Shown here: positions 32,560-40,923 of the stretch, piece by piece | Position numbering within the stretch: position 1 is the first letter of the stretch | Layout of the letters: every line of letters starts with the position of its first letter | From: Halomonas meridiana | GTDB taxonomy: Bacteria > Pseudomonadota > Gammaproteobacteria > Pseudomonadales > Halomonadaceae | Length of the DNA stretch: 64,000 nt | Assembly: GCF_009846525.1 (NCBI RefSeq) | Contig: NZ_CP024621.1 | Span: 744,001-808,000, forward strand | Direction: 5' to 3' | Made by a program: the position numbers and the translations under genes | Notes under the pieces: generated by a model | The model's database searches: none | The model's input: the letters and a program-made list of their open reading frames with translations, nothing else | Told to the model about the DNA's origin: nothing

Positions 32560-32748
32560 ATGCTCATCCTAACCCGCCGCGTTGGCGAAACACTGATGAT
32601 CGGTGATGAAATCACCGTCACGGTGTTAGGTGTGAAAGGTAATCAAGTACGCATTGGTGTGAACGCACCGAAAGATGTCGCGGTTCACCGTGAAGAGATC
32701 TATCAGCGTATTCAGCGTGAACGTAATAGTGAAAGCGAAGCAGAGTAA
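32560..32748 (+). CDS. csrA: Carbon storage regulator CsrA (RsmA)
   Basis: Homodimeric RNA-binding protein that recognises GGA in hairpin loops, usually blocking ribosome binding. It is 62 aa: [16 protein letters not shown], then [20 protein letters not shown] and [13 protein letters not shown], with the RNA-binding Leu4, Arg6, Arg7 and Arg44 region intact. The ATG at 32560 has a strong GAGAAGGAGA; that site contains GGA, so CsrA could bind its own leader. It is the expected target of the RsmZ-type RNA at 22541-22710. Confidence 0.97.
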   Translation: MLILTRRVGETLMIGDEITVTVLGVKGNQVRIGVNAPKDVAVHREEIYQRIQRERNSESEAE

Positions 32749-32763
32749 ATGGCCGCCTGTGTC

Positions 32764-32783
32764 ACGCTCATTAAAGAGCGTTT
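32764..32783 (+). terminator. Short hairpin after csrA, weak terminator
   Basis: ACGCTC / GAGCGT 6-bp stem with a 6-nt loop and only TTT after it, 15 bp downstream of the csrA stop. Confidence 0.45.
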
Positions 32784-32826
32784 AAGCGGTAATATCAGGG
32801 CGGCGCGAAAAAAATCGGAATAGGAC

Positions 32827-32855
32827 TGGACACCAGTCATCATAATCGGTAATAT
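32827..32855 (+). promoter_or_regulatory. Promoter of the tRNA cluster
   Basis: TGGACA (32827-32832), a 17-bp spacer and TAATAT (32850-32855), followed by the GC-rich discriminator TCGCGCCG. This is the form of stringently controlled stable-RNA promoters. The start would be near 32862, about 11 bp before tRNA-Ser. Confidence 0.7.
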
Positions 32856-32872
32856 TCGCGCCGTGCCGTTGA

Positions 32873-32965
32873 GGAGAGGTGGCCGAGTGGCTGAAGGCGC
32901 TCCCCTGCTAAGGGAGTATAGGGTTTATAGCCCTATCGAGGGTTCGAATCCCTCTCTCTCCGCCA
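32873..32965 (+). tRNA. tRNA-Ser (anticodon GCT)
   Basis: A 93-nt class II tRNA with acceptor GGAGAGG, D arm TGGCCGAGTGG, anticodon loop CTGCTAA, a long variable arm, T arm GGTTCGAATCC and an encoded CCA end. It reads AGC/AGU serine codons. Confidence 0.96.
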
Positions 32966-32995
32966 ACTGCATCATGTAGCATCGCAATTTGATAT

Positions 32996-33072
32996 GCGCC
33001 CGTAGCTCAGCTGGATAGAGTACCTGACTACGAATCAGGTGGTCGGAGGTTCGAATCCTCCCGGGCGCGCCA
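32996..33072 (+). tRNA. tRNA-Arg (anticodon ACG), copy 1
   Basis: A 77-nt tRNA with acceptor GCGCCCG / CGGGCGC, D arm TAGCTCAGCTGGATAGA, anticodon loop CTACGAA, T arm GGTTCGAATCC and encoded CCA. The wobble A is normally converted to inosine to read CGU, CGC and CGA. Confidence 0.97.
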
Positions 33073-33140
33073 AGTTGCAAAGGTAAGTATTTGATGTTAC
33101 ACTGTTTTCATTGTTTTACGCAGTAAGCAATGACTGAAAA

Positions 33141-33217
33141 GCGCCCGTAGCTCAGCTGGATAGAGTACCTGACTACGAATCAGGTGGTCGGAGGTTCGAA
33201 TCCTCCCGGGCGCGCCA
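33141..33217 (+). tRNA. tRNA-Arg (anticodon ACG), copy 2
   Basis: Identical over all 77 nt to the copy at 32996-33072; the 68 bp between them are unrelated to the flanks. It is followed 8 bp later by a strong terminator, so Ser-Arg-Arg form one transcript. Confidence 0.97.
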
Positions 33218-33224
33218 GATTCCA

Positions 33225-33255
33225 AAACCCGCTCTCATAGGAGAGCGGGTTTTCT
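33225..33255 (+). terminator. Terminator of the tRNA operon
   Basis: A perfect 12-bp stem AAACCCGCTCTC / GAGAGCGGGTTT with loop ATAG and following Ts. Confidence 0.92.
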
Positions 33256-33305
33256 GTTTTCTAGCCTGACTATCGTGGCTCGCGCGGTAGTCTTGCGATC
33301 GTGTA

Positions 33306-33344
33306 AAGCGCCCCCGCATCTTTGCGGAAGGGCGCTTTTTTTTT
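33306..33344 (+). terminator. Second terminator downstream of the tRNA operon
   Basis: Nested stem AAGCGCCC / GGGCGCTT with an inner CCGC / GCGG pair, followed by nine Ts. It backs up the terminator 80 bp upstream. Confidence 0.85.
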
Positions 33345-33397
33345 GGCCCGTAACGCGCCAAGGGAGAGTGCCGGGTAGCGAAAGCAGTGATGCGCCT

Positions 33398-33422
33398 AAA
33401 AAAGCGCCTGGAGAGGCGCTTT
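33398..33422 (-). terminator. Terminator of the dus gene (minus strand)
   Basis: Perfect 9-bp stem AAAGCGCCT / AGGCGCTTT with a 4-nt loop; on the minus strand it ends in a run of Ts. It lies about 45 bp after the stop at 33467. Confidence 0.8.
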
Positions 33423-33466
33423 AAATCGGCTGGGGGGAAGGTAGGGGTGGGGCGTGCTCGACAGCC

Positions 33467-34471
33467 TTAGGCGGGTTCGCAGGCGTTAAGTGCGCTTGCG
33501 CTAGGGATCAGGCTACCCAAAAGTGTGTCCAGGTCGGTCAAGCGCTTCAGGCGCTGAAAATGCAGGTTGGCTTCGGCGTTGCCCTGGCGCATCTGGGCAA
33601 GCCACTGCTTTACCAGAGATACGACCACGCGGTCAGGAAGATGTTGGCGCTGTAGGGCGGCGTACTCTTGCAGTACGCTGGCGCGCATTTCCCACGTGGT
33701 GTCCGCCAAGCGTTCGCCGGTTTGCTGCCAGTGGCGAATACGAGGGGCGAGCCAGGGGTCTGCCAACGCACTGCGCCCAAGCATCACATCGCAGCAGCCT
33801 GAGAGCGTGCGGGCCTTCCAGTAATCTTCCAGGGTCCAAATGTCGCCATTGGCCACCACGGGGATAGATACGTGGTGGCGCACTTTGCCGATCCACTCCC
33901 AGTGCGCCGGCGGACGATACCCTTCGTCTCGCGTTCGCCCATGGACGACCAGGCGCGCCGCGCCGCCCGCCTCAGTGGCCTGCGCACACGCCACTGCCAA
34001 GCGACGATTGGCAAACCCCAGTCGAATCTTCGCCGTCACCGGGATGTCACCGTCTAGCGCGTCCGCGACCGCTTTCACGGCGCGATACACGCGGTCGGGC
34101 TGGCGCAGCAGTGAGGCGCCGCCGTCGTGGCGGTTGACGAGCTTGGCAGGGCAGCCAAAATTGAGATCGATACTGATTGCGCCCAGCGCCAGCGCTTGGC
34201 GCGCATTCTCGGCCAAGGCCTGAGGGTCGGAGCCCAGTAGTTGCAGATGCACCGGCACGCCGCTGGGCGTGGCGACGGGGCACTGCTGTAATTCGGGGCA
34301 GTGTTTATAAAACACACGTGGGGGGAGGCGCGTGTCGACGACGCGGACGAACTCCGTTACCGACCAGTCAAAACCGGCCTGTCGAGTGAGTAGGTCACGG
34401 GTGAGCGCATCGATGACGCCTTCCATCGGTGCGAGACCGATCTTGCCTTTATGTAGTAAATTAACAACCAT
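33467..34471 (-). CDS. dusC: tRNA-dihydrouridine(16) synthase, DusC type
   Basis: FMN-dependent, NADPH-driven reduction of uridine in the tRNA D loop. It is 334 aa: a TIM barrel opening with GLAPMEGVIDALTRDLL, the catalytic Cys in LNFGCPAKLVNRHDGGA (about residue 100), and GRTRDEGY and VANGDIWTLEDYW as FMN-binding strands. The FGCPAK-VNRHDGGA pattern points to the DusC rather than the DusA or DusB branch. The ATG at 34471 is preferred; a GTG three codons upstream is also open. Confidence 0.9.
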   Translation of the reverse strand: MVVNLLHKGKIGLAPMEGVIDALTRDLLTRQAGFDWSVTEFVRVVDTRLPPRVFYKHCPELQQCPVATPSGVPVHLQLLGSDPQALAENARQALALGAISIDLNFGCPAKLVNRHDGGASLLRQPDRVYRAVKAVADALDGDIPVTAKIRLGFANRRLAVACAQATEAGGAARLVVHGRTRDEGYRPPAHWEWIGKVRHHVSIPVVANGDIWTLEDYWKARTLSGCCDVMLGRSALADPWLAPRIRHWQQTGERLADTTWEMRASVLQEYAALQRQHLPDRVVVSLVKQWLAQMRQGNAEANLHFQRLKRLTDLDTLLGSLIPSASALNACEPA

Positions 34472-34598
34472 GACTTCCACTATGGCGCGATTGCATTCTA
34501 TTCTGGATGTGGCAGGTTAGTGTATTACCCTTATTGCGCCAAGCGCCGTTGGAGGCGTTTGGTGTGCCAATAACCCTATAAAATAAGGAGAGCACGCT

Positions 34599-34856
34599 AT
34601 GCAAGGGTCGGAGTTGCTCCAAGAGGGGCTCGCTCTAATGGGTCTTGGTATGGGCTTTGTTTTTGTTTTTCTTACTATTTTGGTCATTAGCGTCACGCTA
34701 ATGTCAAAGCTGATTGACCGCTTTCAGCCTGCCCCTGTGGCTGCGCCAGCGGGCCGAAAAAGTGGGAAAACTCCCGCCAGTCAGGGCCAAAACGACGAAG
34801 TCGTCGCAGTGATCAGTGCTGCGGTGCATCGTTATCGTTCGTCTCGCCGTCCGTAA
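34599..34856 (+). CDS. oadG: Oxaloacetate decarboxylase Na+ pump, gamma subunit
   Basis: An 85-aa protein with one N-terminal membrane helix (about residues 14-36, MGLGMGFVFVFLTILVISVTL) and a small basic, Pro/Ala-rich cytoplasmic tail. In the family it scaffolds the alpha and beta subunits and binds Zn. The sequence is poorly conserved, so the call rests on the helix, the size and its position first in oadG-oadA-oadB. TAAGGAGAG is a strong ribosome site. Confidence 0.88.
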   Translation: MQGSELLQEGLALMGLGMGFVFVFLTILVISVTLMSKLIDRFQPAPVAAPAGRKSGKTPASQGQNDEVVAVISAAVHRYRSSRRP

Positions 34857-34942
34857 GCGGCACGTTCCCGCGTGTCCATTTCGCTCCTGATGCAATTTTT
34901 TTGTTAAATTTACTACAAATTCATAACGCCAAACTGTGAGCC

Positions 34943-36754
34943 ATGACCATGAATGAAATAAAACGTCCTCTGGGAATCACCGATGTGGTACTGCGCGATG
35001 CGCATCAATCTCTGTTTGCCACGCGCCTGCGCTTGGACGACATGCTGCCCATTGCCGAAAAGCTGGATAAGGTCGGCTACTGGTCGCTGGAAACCTGGGG
35101 TGGTGCCACGTTCGATGCGTGCATCCGCTACCTAGGGGAAGATCCGTGGGAACGTATTCGCGCCCTGAAAGAAGCCATGCCGAACACGCCACAGGCGATG
35201 CTGCTGCGTGGTCAGAACCTGCTGGGTTACCGTCACTACGCTGATGACGTCGTCGATAAGTTCGTCGAGCGGGCCAAAACCAATGGGGTCGACGTATTCC
35301 GTGTGTTTGATGCGATGAACGACCCGCGCAACCTGGAACGCGCCATCAAAGCGGTGCGCCAAGTCGGCGGCCATGCACAGGGCACCATTTCTTACACGGT
35401 AAGCCCGGTACATACCCTGGATAGCTGGGTCGATCTTGCGAAGACCATTGCTGCAATGGGCGCAGACTCTCTGGCTATCAAGGATATGGCGGGGCTACTC
35501 ACGCCGTACACGGCGTATGATCTAGTCACGCGTCTGAAAAAAGAGCTCTCTATTCCGGTTCACCTGCACTGCCATGCGACCACAGGCTTATCGACCTCGA
35601 CCATTTTGAAAGCGGTCGAAGCAGGAGTCGATAACGTCGACACCGCCATCTCCTCCATGTCGATGACCTACGGCCACAGCCCGACGGAATCGGTGGTCGC
35701 CATGCTAAAAGATACCGACCGCGACACTGGCTTGGACCTAGAGTTGCTGGAAGATATCGCTGGCTACTTCCGCGAGGTGCGTAAAAAATACGCCGCCTTC
35801 GAAGGTTCGCTGCGCGGTATCGATTCACGCATTCTGGTGGCCCAGGTTCCCGGCGGCATGCTCACCAACATGGAGAGCCAGTTAAAAGAGCAGGGCGCTG
35901 GCGACAAGCTGGATGACGTGCTGAGTGAAATCCCCCGCGTCCGCGAAGATCTCGGTTTCATTCCGTTGGTGACGCCCACGTCACAAATCGTGGGTACCCA
36001 AGCGGTCATGAACGTCATGATGGGCGAGCGCTACAAGTCGATCTCTAAAGAGGTACAGGCGCTGCTGAAAGGTGAATACGGCTCTGCCCCAGCACCCTTC
36101 AATGCCGAATTGCAAAAGCGTGTGCTGGAAGGCGGCGAGCCAATTACCTGCCGCCCGGCAGACAACCTCTCACCTGAGATGGACAAACTCGCCGCCGAGC
36201 TGAAAGAGAAAGCCAGCGCCGATGGCATTCGCCTTGCCGACGGCGAGCGGGAAGTGGATGACGTATTGACCTATGCGCTGTTCCCGCAGATTGGTTTGAA
36301 ATTCCTCAAGAACCGCGACAATAAAGACGCTTTCGAGCCTGCGCCGGAAGCACCTCGCACGGCTGCGCCGGCCAAAGCAGAAACAGCCCCTGCCGCCGCA
36401 CCAAGCGCTGGTGCTGGCCCGGAGACCTATACCGTGAAGCTCAACGGCAAGGCGTACGTGGTCGAGGTGTCGGAGGGGGGGGAGATTGGCAACATTCAAG
36501 AGCAGTCCGACGCCCAGCCCGAAGCCGACGCCCCGGCACCCAGCGGTGTCAGCATCGATGCGCCGCTGGCGGGTAACATCTTCAAAGTGAACGTGCGGCC
36601 AGGCGACCAAGTGGCCGAAGGCGATGTCGTGATCATTCTGGAAGCCATGAAGATGGAAACCGAAGTGCGTGCCAGCAGCGCCGGTACGGTGTCGAAAGTC
36701 AACGTCAGCGAAGGCGATAGCGTGGCCGTTGGCGATGCGCTGATCGAGCTTTAA
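34943..36754 (+). CDS. oadA: Oxaloacetate decarboxylase alpha subunit (biotin-carrying)
   Basis: Transfers the carboxyl of oxaloacetate to biotin on its own C-terminus. It is 603 aa. The carboxyltransferase TIM barrel starts with [17 protein letters not shown] and contains the metal site [11 protein letters not shown] (about residue 210). An Ala/Pro-rich linker (about 465-490) leads to the biotinyl domain with the biotinylated Lys in EAMKMETEV (about residue 570). A second ATG two codons later is an alternative start. Acts at the inner face of the membrane with OadB and OadG. Confidence 0.96.
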   Translation: MTMNEIKRPLGITDVVLRDAHQSLFATRLRLDDMLPIAEKLDKVGYWSLETWGGATFDACIRYLGEDPWERIRALKEAMPNTPQAMLLRGQNLLGYRHYADDVVDKFVERAKTNGVDVFRVFDAMNDPRNLERAIKAVRQVGGHAQGTISYTVSPVHTLDSWVDLAKTIAAMGADSLAIKDMAGLLTPYTAYDLVTRLKKELSIPVHLHCHATTGLSTSTILKAVEAGVDNVDTAISSMSMTYGHSPTESVVAMLKDTDRDTGLDLELLEDIAGYFREVRKKYAAFEGSLRGIDSRILVAQVPGGMLTNMESQLKEQGAGDKLDDVLSEIPRVREDLGFIPLVTPTSQIVGTQAVMNVMMGERYKSISKEVQALLKGEYGSAPAPFNAELQKRVLEGGEPITCRPADNLSPEMDKLAAELKEKASADGIRLADGEREVDDVLTYALFPQIGLKFLKNRDNKDAFEPAPEAPRTAAPAKAETAPAAAPSAGAGPETYTVKLNGKAYVVEVSEGGEIGNIQEQSDAQPEADAPAPSGVSIDAPLAGNIFKVNVRPGDQVAEGDVVIILEAMKMETEVRASSAGTVSKVNVSEGDSVAVGDALIEL

Positions 36755-36766
36755 GGGCTTTTCGGA

Positions 36767-38089
36767 ATGGATAAATTAATCACTCTATGGGAAGGCTCCG
36801 GGCTCTATAACCTGGAGCTTGGCCAAGCGGTCATGATCCTGGTGGGGCTTGGGCTACTCTACCTGGCGATCTACAAGAAGTTCGAGCCTCTGCTGCTGGT
36901 GCCGATTGGGTTTGGCGGTATTTTGGCCAACATTCCCGAGGCCGGTTTGGCGATTTCGGCGTTGGATCAAGCCATTGAAGTGGCCAAGCCCGCCGTGCTT
37001 GAGCAAATGGCGGCGGCGCTGGGCGCGACGCTGGACCCGCTGGCCGGTGTCGAGGGTTGGCGCGAGACCCTCAAGGCCATTGCCCACGACTCGGCCGCGC
37101 CGGATCAGCTGCGCGCTGCCAAAGACGTGGCGGTGAGCGTCGGCTACAGCGATGGCATGCTCTATAACTTCTACAAGGTCGCCATTGGCTCGGGCATTGC
37201 GCCGCTGCTGATCTTCATGGGCGTTGGAGCGATGACCGACTTCGGCCCGCTGCTGGCCAACCCGCGCACGCTGTTCCTGGGGGCGGCGGCGCAGTTCGGT
37301 ATCTTTGCCACGCTGTTTGGCGCGGTGCTGCTGACGTCCATGGGCATCATGGATTTCTCGCTCAATCAGGCGGCGGCGATTGGTATCATCGGCGGGGCGG
37401 ATGGTCCGACGTCGATCTACGTTTCCAGCGTGCTGGCGCCTGAGTTGCTAGGGGCGATTGCCGTCGCGGCCTATGCCTACATGGCACTGGTGCCGTTGAT
37501 CCAACCGCCGATCATGCGCCTGTTGACCACCGAAAAAGAGCGCAAGATCACCATGACGCAGCTGCGTCCGGTCTCCAAGCTCGAAAAAGTGGTCTTCCCG
37601 CTGATGCTGTTGATTGCTGTGGCGCTATTTCTACCGGACGCGGCACCGCTGCTAGGCATGTTCTGCTTTGGTAACCTGATGCGCGAGTGTGGTGTGGTCG
37701 AGCGTCTTTCCGATACGGCGCAAAACGCGCTGATCAATATCGTGACGATCATTCTGGGGTTGTCGGTGGGTTCCAAGCTGATGGCGGAGAGCTTTTTGGC
37801 GTTCGAGACTCTAGGGATTCTGGGCCTGGGGATCGTGGCGTTCGGTATCGGCACCGCCGCCGGTGTCTTGATGGCCAAGCTGATGAACCTGGTCAGCAAA
37901 ATGCCCATCAACCCGTTGATTGGCGCGGCAGGTGTGTCTGCCGTGCCGATGGCGGCGCGCGTGGCGAATAAGGTCGGTCTGGAAGCGAACCCGCACAACT
38001 TCCTGTTGATGCATGCCATGGGGCCGAACGTGGCTGGGGTCATCGGTTCGGCGGTGGCTGCCGGGGTAATGATCAAGTACCTGGGCTAG
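36767..38089 (+). CDS. oadB: Oxaloacetate decarboxylase Na+ pump, beta subunit
   Basis: Integral membrane subunit that decarboxylates carboxybiotin and exports Na+. It is 440 aa with about nine membrane segments; the signature [14 protein letters not shown] (about residue 205) contains the Asp that coordinates Na+, and [18 protein letters not shown] lies near the C-terminus (about residue 385). It starts 12 bp after oadA. In a halophile this pump could add to Na+ export while converting oxaloacetate to pyruvate. Confidence 0.96.
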   Translation: MDKLITLWEGSGLYNLELGQAVMILVGLGLLYLAIYKKFEPLLLVPIGFGGILANIPEAGLAISALDQAIEVAKPAVLEQMAAALGATLDPLAGVEGWRETLKAIAHDSAAPDQLRAAKDVAVSVGYSDGMLYNFYKVAIGSGIAPLLIFMGVGAMTDFGPLLANPRTLFLGAAAQFGIFATLFGAVLLTSMGIMDFSLNQAAAIGIIGGADGPTSIYVSSVLAPELLGAIAVAAYAYMALVPLIQPPIMRLLTTEKERKITMTQLRPVSKLEKVVFPLMLLIAVALFLPDAAPLLGMFCFGNLMRECGVVERLSDTAQNALINIVTIILGLSVGSKLMAESFLAFETLGILGLGIVAFGIGTAAGVLMAKLMNLVSKMPINPLIGAAGVSAVPMAARVANKVGLEANPHNFLLMHAMGPNVAGVIGSAVAAGVMIKYLG

Positions 38090-38122
38090 GCGGCTCGTTA
38101 GACAGCACGCCTGCCGCTATAG

Positions 38123-38167
38123 AACGCGGCTTACCGAGCAAGCGCTCGTGTAAGCCGCGTTTTTTTT
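38123..38167 (+). terminator. Rho-independent terminator after oadB
   Basis: A 12-bp stem AACGCGGCTTAC / GTAAGCCGCGTT with an inner CGAGC / GCTCG stem and a run of eight Ts, 33 bp after the oadB stop and touching the end of the convergent yigZ-type gene. Confidence 0.92.
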
Positions 38168-38783
38168 ATATTTGCTGTAGCTCAATGGCTGTTTTAAGAC
38201 GATTTTCTAGGCCGCTGATATCCAGCTCGACATCCCGTGGCCAGCCGATGGTCAAACTCACGCCGTTGCCATCGTACGCTGCCTGTTGTACGGGCAGGCC
38301 CTGCTCGTCGCACCAAGCCCGGGCTTGCGCCTCGTGGGCGAAGCTAACTTTCAACTCATAGAGATCCCGCTCGACGACTTCCCGGGTGGGCAGCGTTTCG
38401 AGCCCGGCATTCACCGCCTGCGCATAGGCGCGGGCTAACCCGCCGGTGCCGAGCTTGGTGCCGCCAAAGTAGCGAATCACCACACAGCCAATCTCGCCGA
38501 GTTGGCTGCCCTGCAGCGCCTGAAACATGGGGCGCCCTGCGGTGCCGCCCGGTTCACCATCGTCAGAAAAACCGATGTGGGTTTGCTCGCCAGGCGGGCC
38601 TGCGATGAAGGCTGTACAGTGATGGCTGGCATTCGGATGGGCGGCTTTGGCCGCGTGTAGCAGCGTGTCGAAGGCGTCGGTGGTCGGGGCGTGGCACACC
38701 CAGGTCAAAAACTGACTCTTCTCGACGTCGATCTCGGCGGTGTGCCATGTATCAAGGGCTAAATCAGGAACTCGAAAACGCAA
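38166..38783 (-). CDS. YigZ/IMPACT family protein
   Basis: 205 aa. The N-terminal UPF0029 domain has the conserved HPNASHHCTAFIAG, FSDDGEPGGTAGRPMFQAL and VVIRYFGGTKLGTGGLARAY; the C-terminal ferredoxin-like domain is about residues 140-200. Bacterial members are often annotated as possible translation regulators by analogy with eukaryotic IMPACT; the biochemical role is not settled. No ATG fits; the start is a TTG at 38783 with GGGAG 7-8 nt upstream. It follows the S24-like gene by 29 bp, probably in one operon. Confidence 0.88.
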   Translation of the reverse strand: MRFRVPDLALDTWHTAEIDVEKSQFLTWVCHAPTTDAFDTLLHAAKAAHPNASHHCTAFIAGPPGEQTHIGFSDDGEPGGTAGRPMFQALQGSQLGEIGCVVIRYFGGTKLGTGGLARAYAQAVNAGLETLPTREVVERDLYELKVSFAHEAQARAWCDEQGLPVQQAAYDGNGVSLTIGWPRDVELDISGLENRLKTAIELQQI

Positions 38784-38812
38784 CTAGGACTCCCGGCAGG
38801 GTGGATGACCAG

Positions 38813-39268
38813 TTAGTGATGCCGGGGGTCCGTGGCGTGTTGGGCCACGCCCATCACCATGCCCAGCACCTGAATATCACAATTATGCAGGAAGAGATCG
38901 GGCATGGCTGCATCTTCCGGCCATAAATGAATGCCCAGGCGACTAATGGAGAGCTGTTTTAGCGTTACCTCGCGCTGGTTGATCGTCGCAACGGCGGTCT
39001 CTTGATGAGCGTCGTGCTGGTGACGGTGAATGATGATGACATCGCCGTCGAACAGGTTGCAGTCGCGCATGCGGTCACCGCGAATACGCAGGGCGTAGGT
39101 GTTGCGACGTGTGACGCGAGGGGGTGTGCACGCTTGGCGCGTATGTGAGGAAGCGCTGCGAGACGCTAACGGGTGAGGCGTCGATGGCGCTACCGGTTGA
39201 GACAGCGTCTGAGGGGATACGTAAGAAGGGACGTGAGACGTTACCCGAGAGGATAGGCAGGTCGTCAT
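38813..39268 (-). CDS. S24/UmuD-LexA-like protein lacking the catalytic serine
   Basis: 151 aa. The C-terminal ~90 residues have the LexA/UmuD fold pattern: YALRIRGDRMRDCNLFDGDV aligns with the active-site strand, and VATINQREVTLKQL carries the expected catalytic Lys. The Ser of the normal GDSM is Arg here (codon CGC at 39071-39073), so self-cleavage by the usual mechanism should be impossible. The N-terminal ~60 residues are Ser/Thr/Pro-rich with no helix-turn-helix and no visible Ala-Gly or Cys-Gly cleavage site. GGGAGA supports the ATG at 39268. A LexA box lies in its promoter; no umuC is adjacent. Function unknown. Confidence 0.8.
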   Translation of the reverse strand: MTTCLSSRVTSHVPSYVSPQTLSQPVAPSTPHPLASRSASSHTRQACTPPRVTRRNTYALRIRGDRMRDCNLFDGDVIIIHRHQHDAHQETAVATINQREVTLKQLSISRLGIHLWPEDAAMPDLFLHNCDIQVLGMVMGVAQHATDPRHH

Positions 39269-39360
39269 AGTGTGTTCTCCCATGCAGCGCCCGTTGCCAA
39301 GGCGTTTGATTGAGTCGATACCTGTTGTTTTATTCTGTGGTGTCTATTCATACAGTGGTT

Positions 39361-39385
39361 ACAGTATAAGCCTGTTTTTGCATAC
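39361..39385 (-). promoter_or_regulatory. SOS-type promoter: consensus LexA box with -10 for the S24-like gene
   Basis: CTGTTTTTGCATACAG (39370-39385) is an exact CTGT-N8-ACAG LexA site. On the minus strand a TATACT -10 (39361-39366) lies 3 bp beyond it, so the box falls in the -35/-10 spacer of a promoter reading towards 39268. The box is about 100 bp from the S24-like start and about 155 bp from ccmA. Confidence 0.72.
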
Positions 39386-39540
39386 AGTGCTAGTCCTGTC
39401 TTTCGCTTGGCTCATCCGAAAGACGCTTAAGCCAGCATGGCTCTGGACCACGCTGCGACCCAAGACCGCAGAGCCCGACTGGCGGGAAAGGGCCTTTCCG
39501 TGTAGAGTTCGACCCAAAATCAATGTGCCTGGAGTGTCTT

Positions 39541-40161
39541 TTGAGCCTGTGCCTGCAAGCCCGACAATTGGCCTGTGAACGTGATGACCGTTGGCTGTTT
39601 GAAGGGCTCAATCTCGATATTCAAAGCGGCGAGATTGTGCGCATTGAAGGCCCCAACGGCAGCGGCAAGACGACCCTGCTGAAAATACTCTCTGGCCAAT
39701 TAACCGATTACCGTGGCGAGCTTTACTGGAATGGCGAACCCATGCGCCAAGCCCGTGAACATTTTCTCGCTAATTTACTCTATTTAGGTCATGCCCCCGG
39801 TGTGAAGGCAGGTCTTTCGCCGCTGGAGAATTTAGCTTGGTATCAAGCGCTTAGCGGAGAAAAGGGCAGCGAGCCCGCACGAGAGGCGGCGTTGGCTGCC
39901 GTTGGGCTCGCCGGCTTCGAAGACGTGCCTGCCGGGCAGCTGTCCGCCGGGCAGCAGCGGCGTGTAGCGCTGGCGCGTTTGACCCTAACCCAGCGCGCGC
40001 TGTGGGTGCTCGACGAGCCTTTCACCGCGATCGATCGTCAAGGGGTGGCAGCGCTAGAAGCGCAGCTGGTGGCCCACGCGCAGTCTGGCGGCTGTGTGTT
40101 GGTCACTACGCACCATGCGCTGACCGAGTCACCCGTGCTTAGGCGTATTCAGCTGGGGTAA
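39541..40161 (+). CDS. ccmA: Heme exporter ATP-binding protein CcmA
   Basis: ABC ATPase that, with CcmB, drives release of holo-CcmE from CcmC-CcmD during cytochrome c maturation. It is 206 aa from the TTG at 39541, chosen because GGAG lies 6 nt upstream; an ATG at 39523 without a ribosome site is the alternative. Walker A GPNGSGKTT (about residue 36), signature LSAGQQRRVALARL and Walker B LWVLDEPFTAID are present. First gene of ccmABCDEFGHI. Confidence 0.93.
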   Translation: MSLCLQARQLACERDDRWLFEGLNLDIQSGEIVRIEGPNGSGKTTLLKILSGQLTDYRGELYWNGEPMRQAREHFLANLLYLGHAPGVKAGLSPLENLAWYQALSGEKGSEPAREAALAAVGLAGFEDVPAGQLSAGQQRRVALARLTLTQRALWVLDEPFTAIDRQGVAALEAQLVAHAQSGGCVLVTTHHALTESPVLRRIQLG

Positions 40162-40174
40162 GAAGGAGACAGCG

Positions 40175-40909
40175 TTGCAACGTTCACACGCTCAACGGAG
40201 CACTCCCGAGGTGGTCATGCATGCCCCCCAGGGCGGTTTGATGGTGGCCATCAAGGCGACGCTTAAGCGCGACCTCACCCTGATGCTGCGCCGTCGTGGC
40301 GAAGTGCTCAATCCGCTGGTGTTCTTTGCGCTGGTGATTACCCTGTTTCCCATAGGGATTTCACCGGATCCAGAGCTGTTGGCAAGCATTGCGCCGGGGC
40401 TGTTATGGGTGGCCGCACTGCTCGCTGCCCTGCTTTCGCTGGATAGCCTGTTTCGCAGCGACTACGACGATGGCAGCCTCGAGCAGCTATTACTGGCCCC
40501 CCAGCCGCTGGCAGCGCTGGGGTTGGCAAAAGTGGCGGTACACTGGCTGCTGACCGGTCTGCCGCTCGCGCTCATGGCGCCCCTCTTGGGCATCATGCTG
40601 TCGCTTCCAGCGGGAAGCTACGCCGTGCTAGCGCTGTCGTTGGCACTCGGTACGGCCAGCTTGAGCCTGATCGGGGCCATCGGTGCCGCATTGACGGTGG
40701 GTCTAGCGCGGGGCGGTGTGCTGCTATCGCTGCTGGTGCTGCCGCTCTATATACCAGTACTAATTTTCGGCGCAGGTGCCGTACAGGCCGCGATTTTTGG
40801 CGATGGAATAGCCGCGCATTTGGCGATTCTAGGGGCCCTGTTAGCGCTGGCGCTGATGCTGGCACCCTGGGCCATTGCGGCATCGCTGCGCATCAGCATT
40901 AACGGTTAG
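40175..40909 (+). CDS. ccmB: Heme exporter membrane protein CcmB
   Basis: Membrane partner of CcmA with six membrane helices; 244 aa from the TTG at 40175, which has AAGGAGA 6 nt upstream. ATGs at 40217 and 40241 are alternatives; the latter gives 222 aa, closer to the E. coli protein. Conserved segments are [20 protein letters not shown] at the N-terminus and [13 protein letters not shown] in the first cytoplasmic loop. Confidence 0.92.
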   Translation: MQRSHAQRSTPEVVMHAPQGGLMVAIKATLKRDLTLMLRRRGEVLNPLVFFALVITLFPIGISPDPELLASIAPGLLWVAALLAALLSLDSLFRSDYDDGSLEQLLLAPQPLAALGLAKVAVHWLLTGLPLALMAPLLGIMLSLPAGSYAVLALSLALGTASLSLIGAIGAALTVGLARGGVLLSLLVLPLYIPVLIFGAGAVQAAIFGDGIAAHLAILGALLALALMLAPWAIAASLRISING

Positions 40910-40923
40910 AGGACGGGAACACC

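Noticed and set aside
33173..33361. Minus-strand frame ending ...AREDSNLRPPDS
   Set aside because: Its C-terminus is the antisense translation of the tRNA-Arg gene, a well-known false annotation.
39270..39578. 102-codon plus-strand frame upstream of ccmA
   Set aside because: It overlaps the start of the S24-like gene, the LexA box and the start of ccmA and has no recognisable domain; the hydrophobic part is explained by AT-rich promoter sequence.
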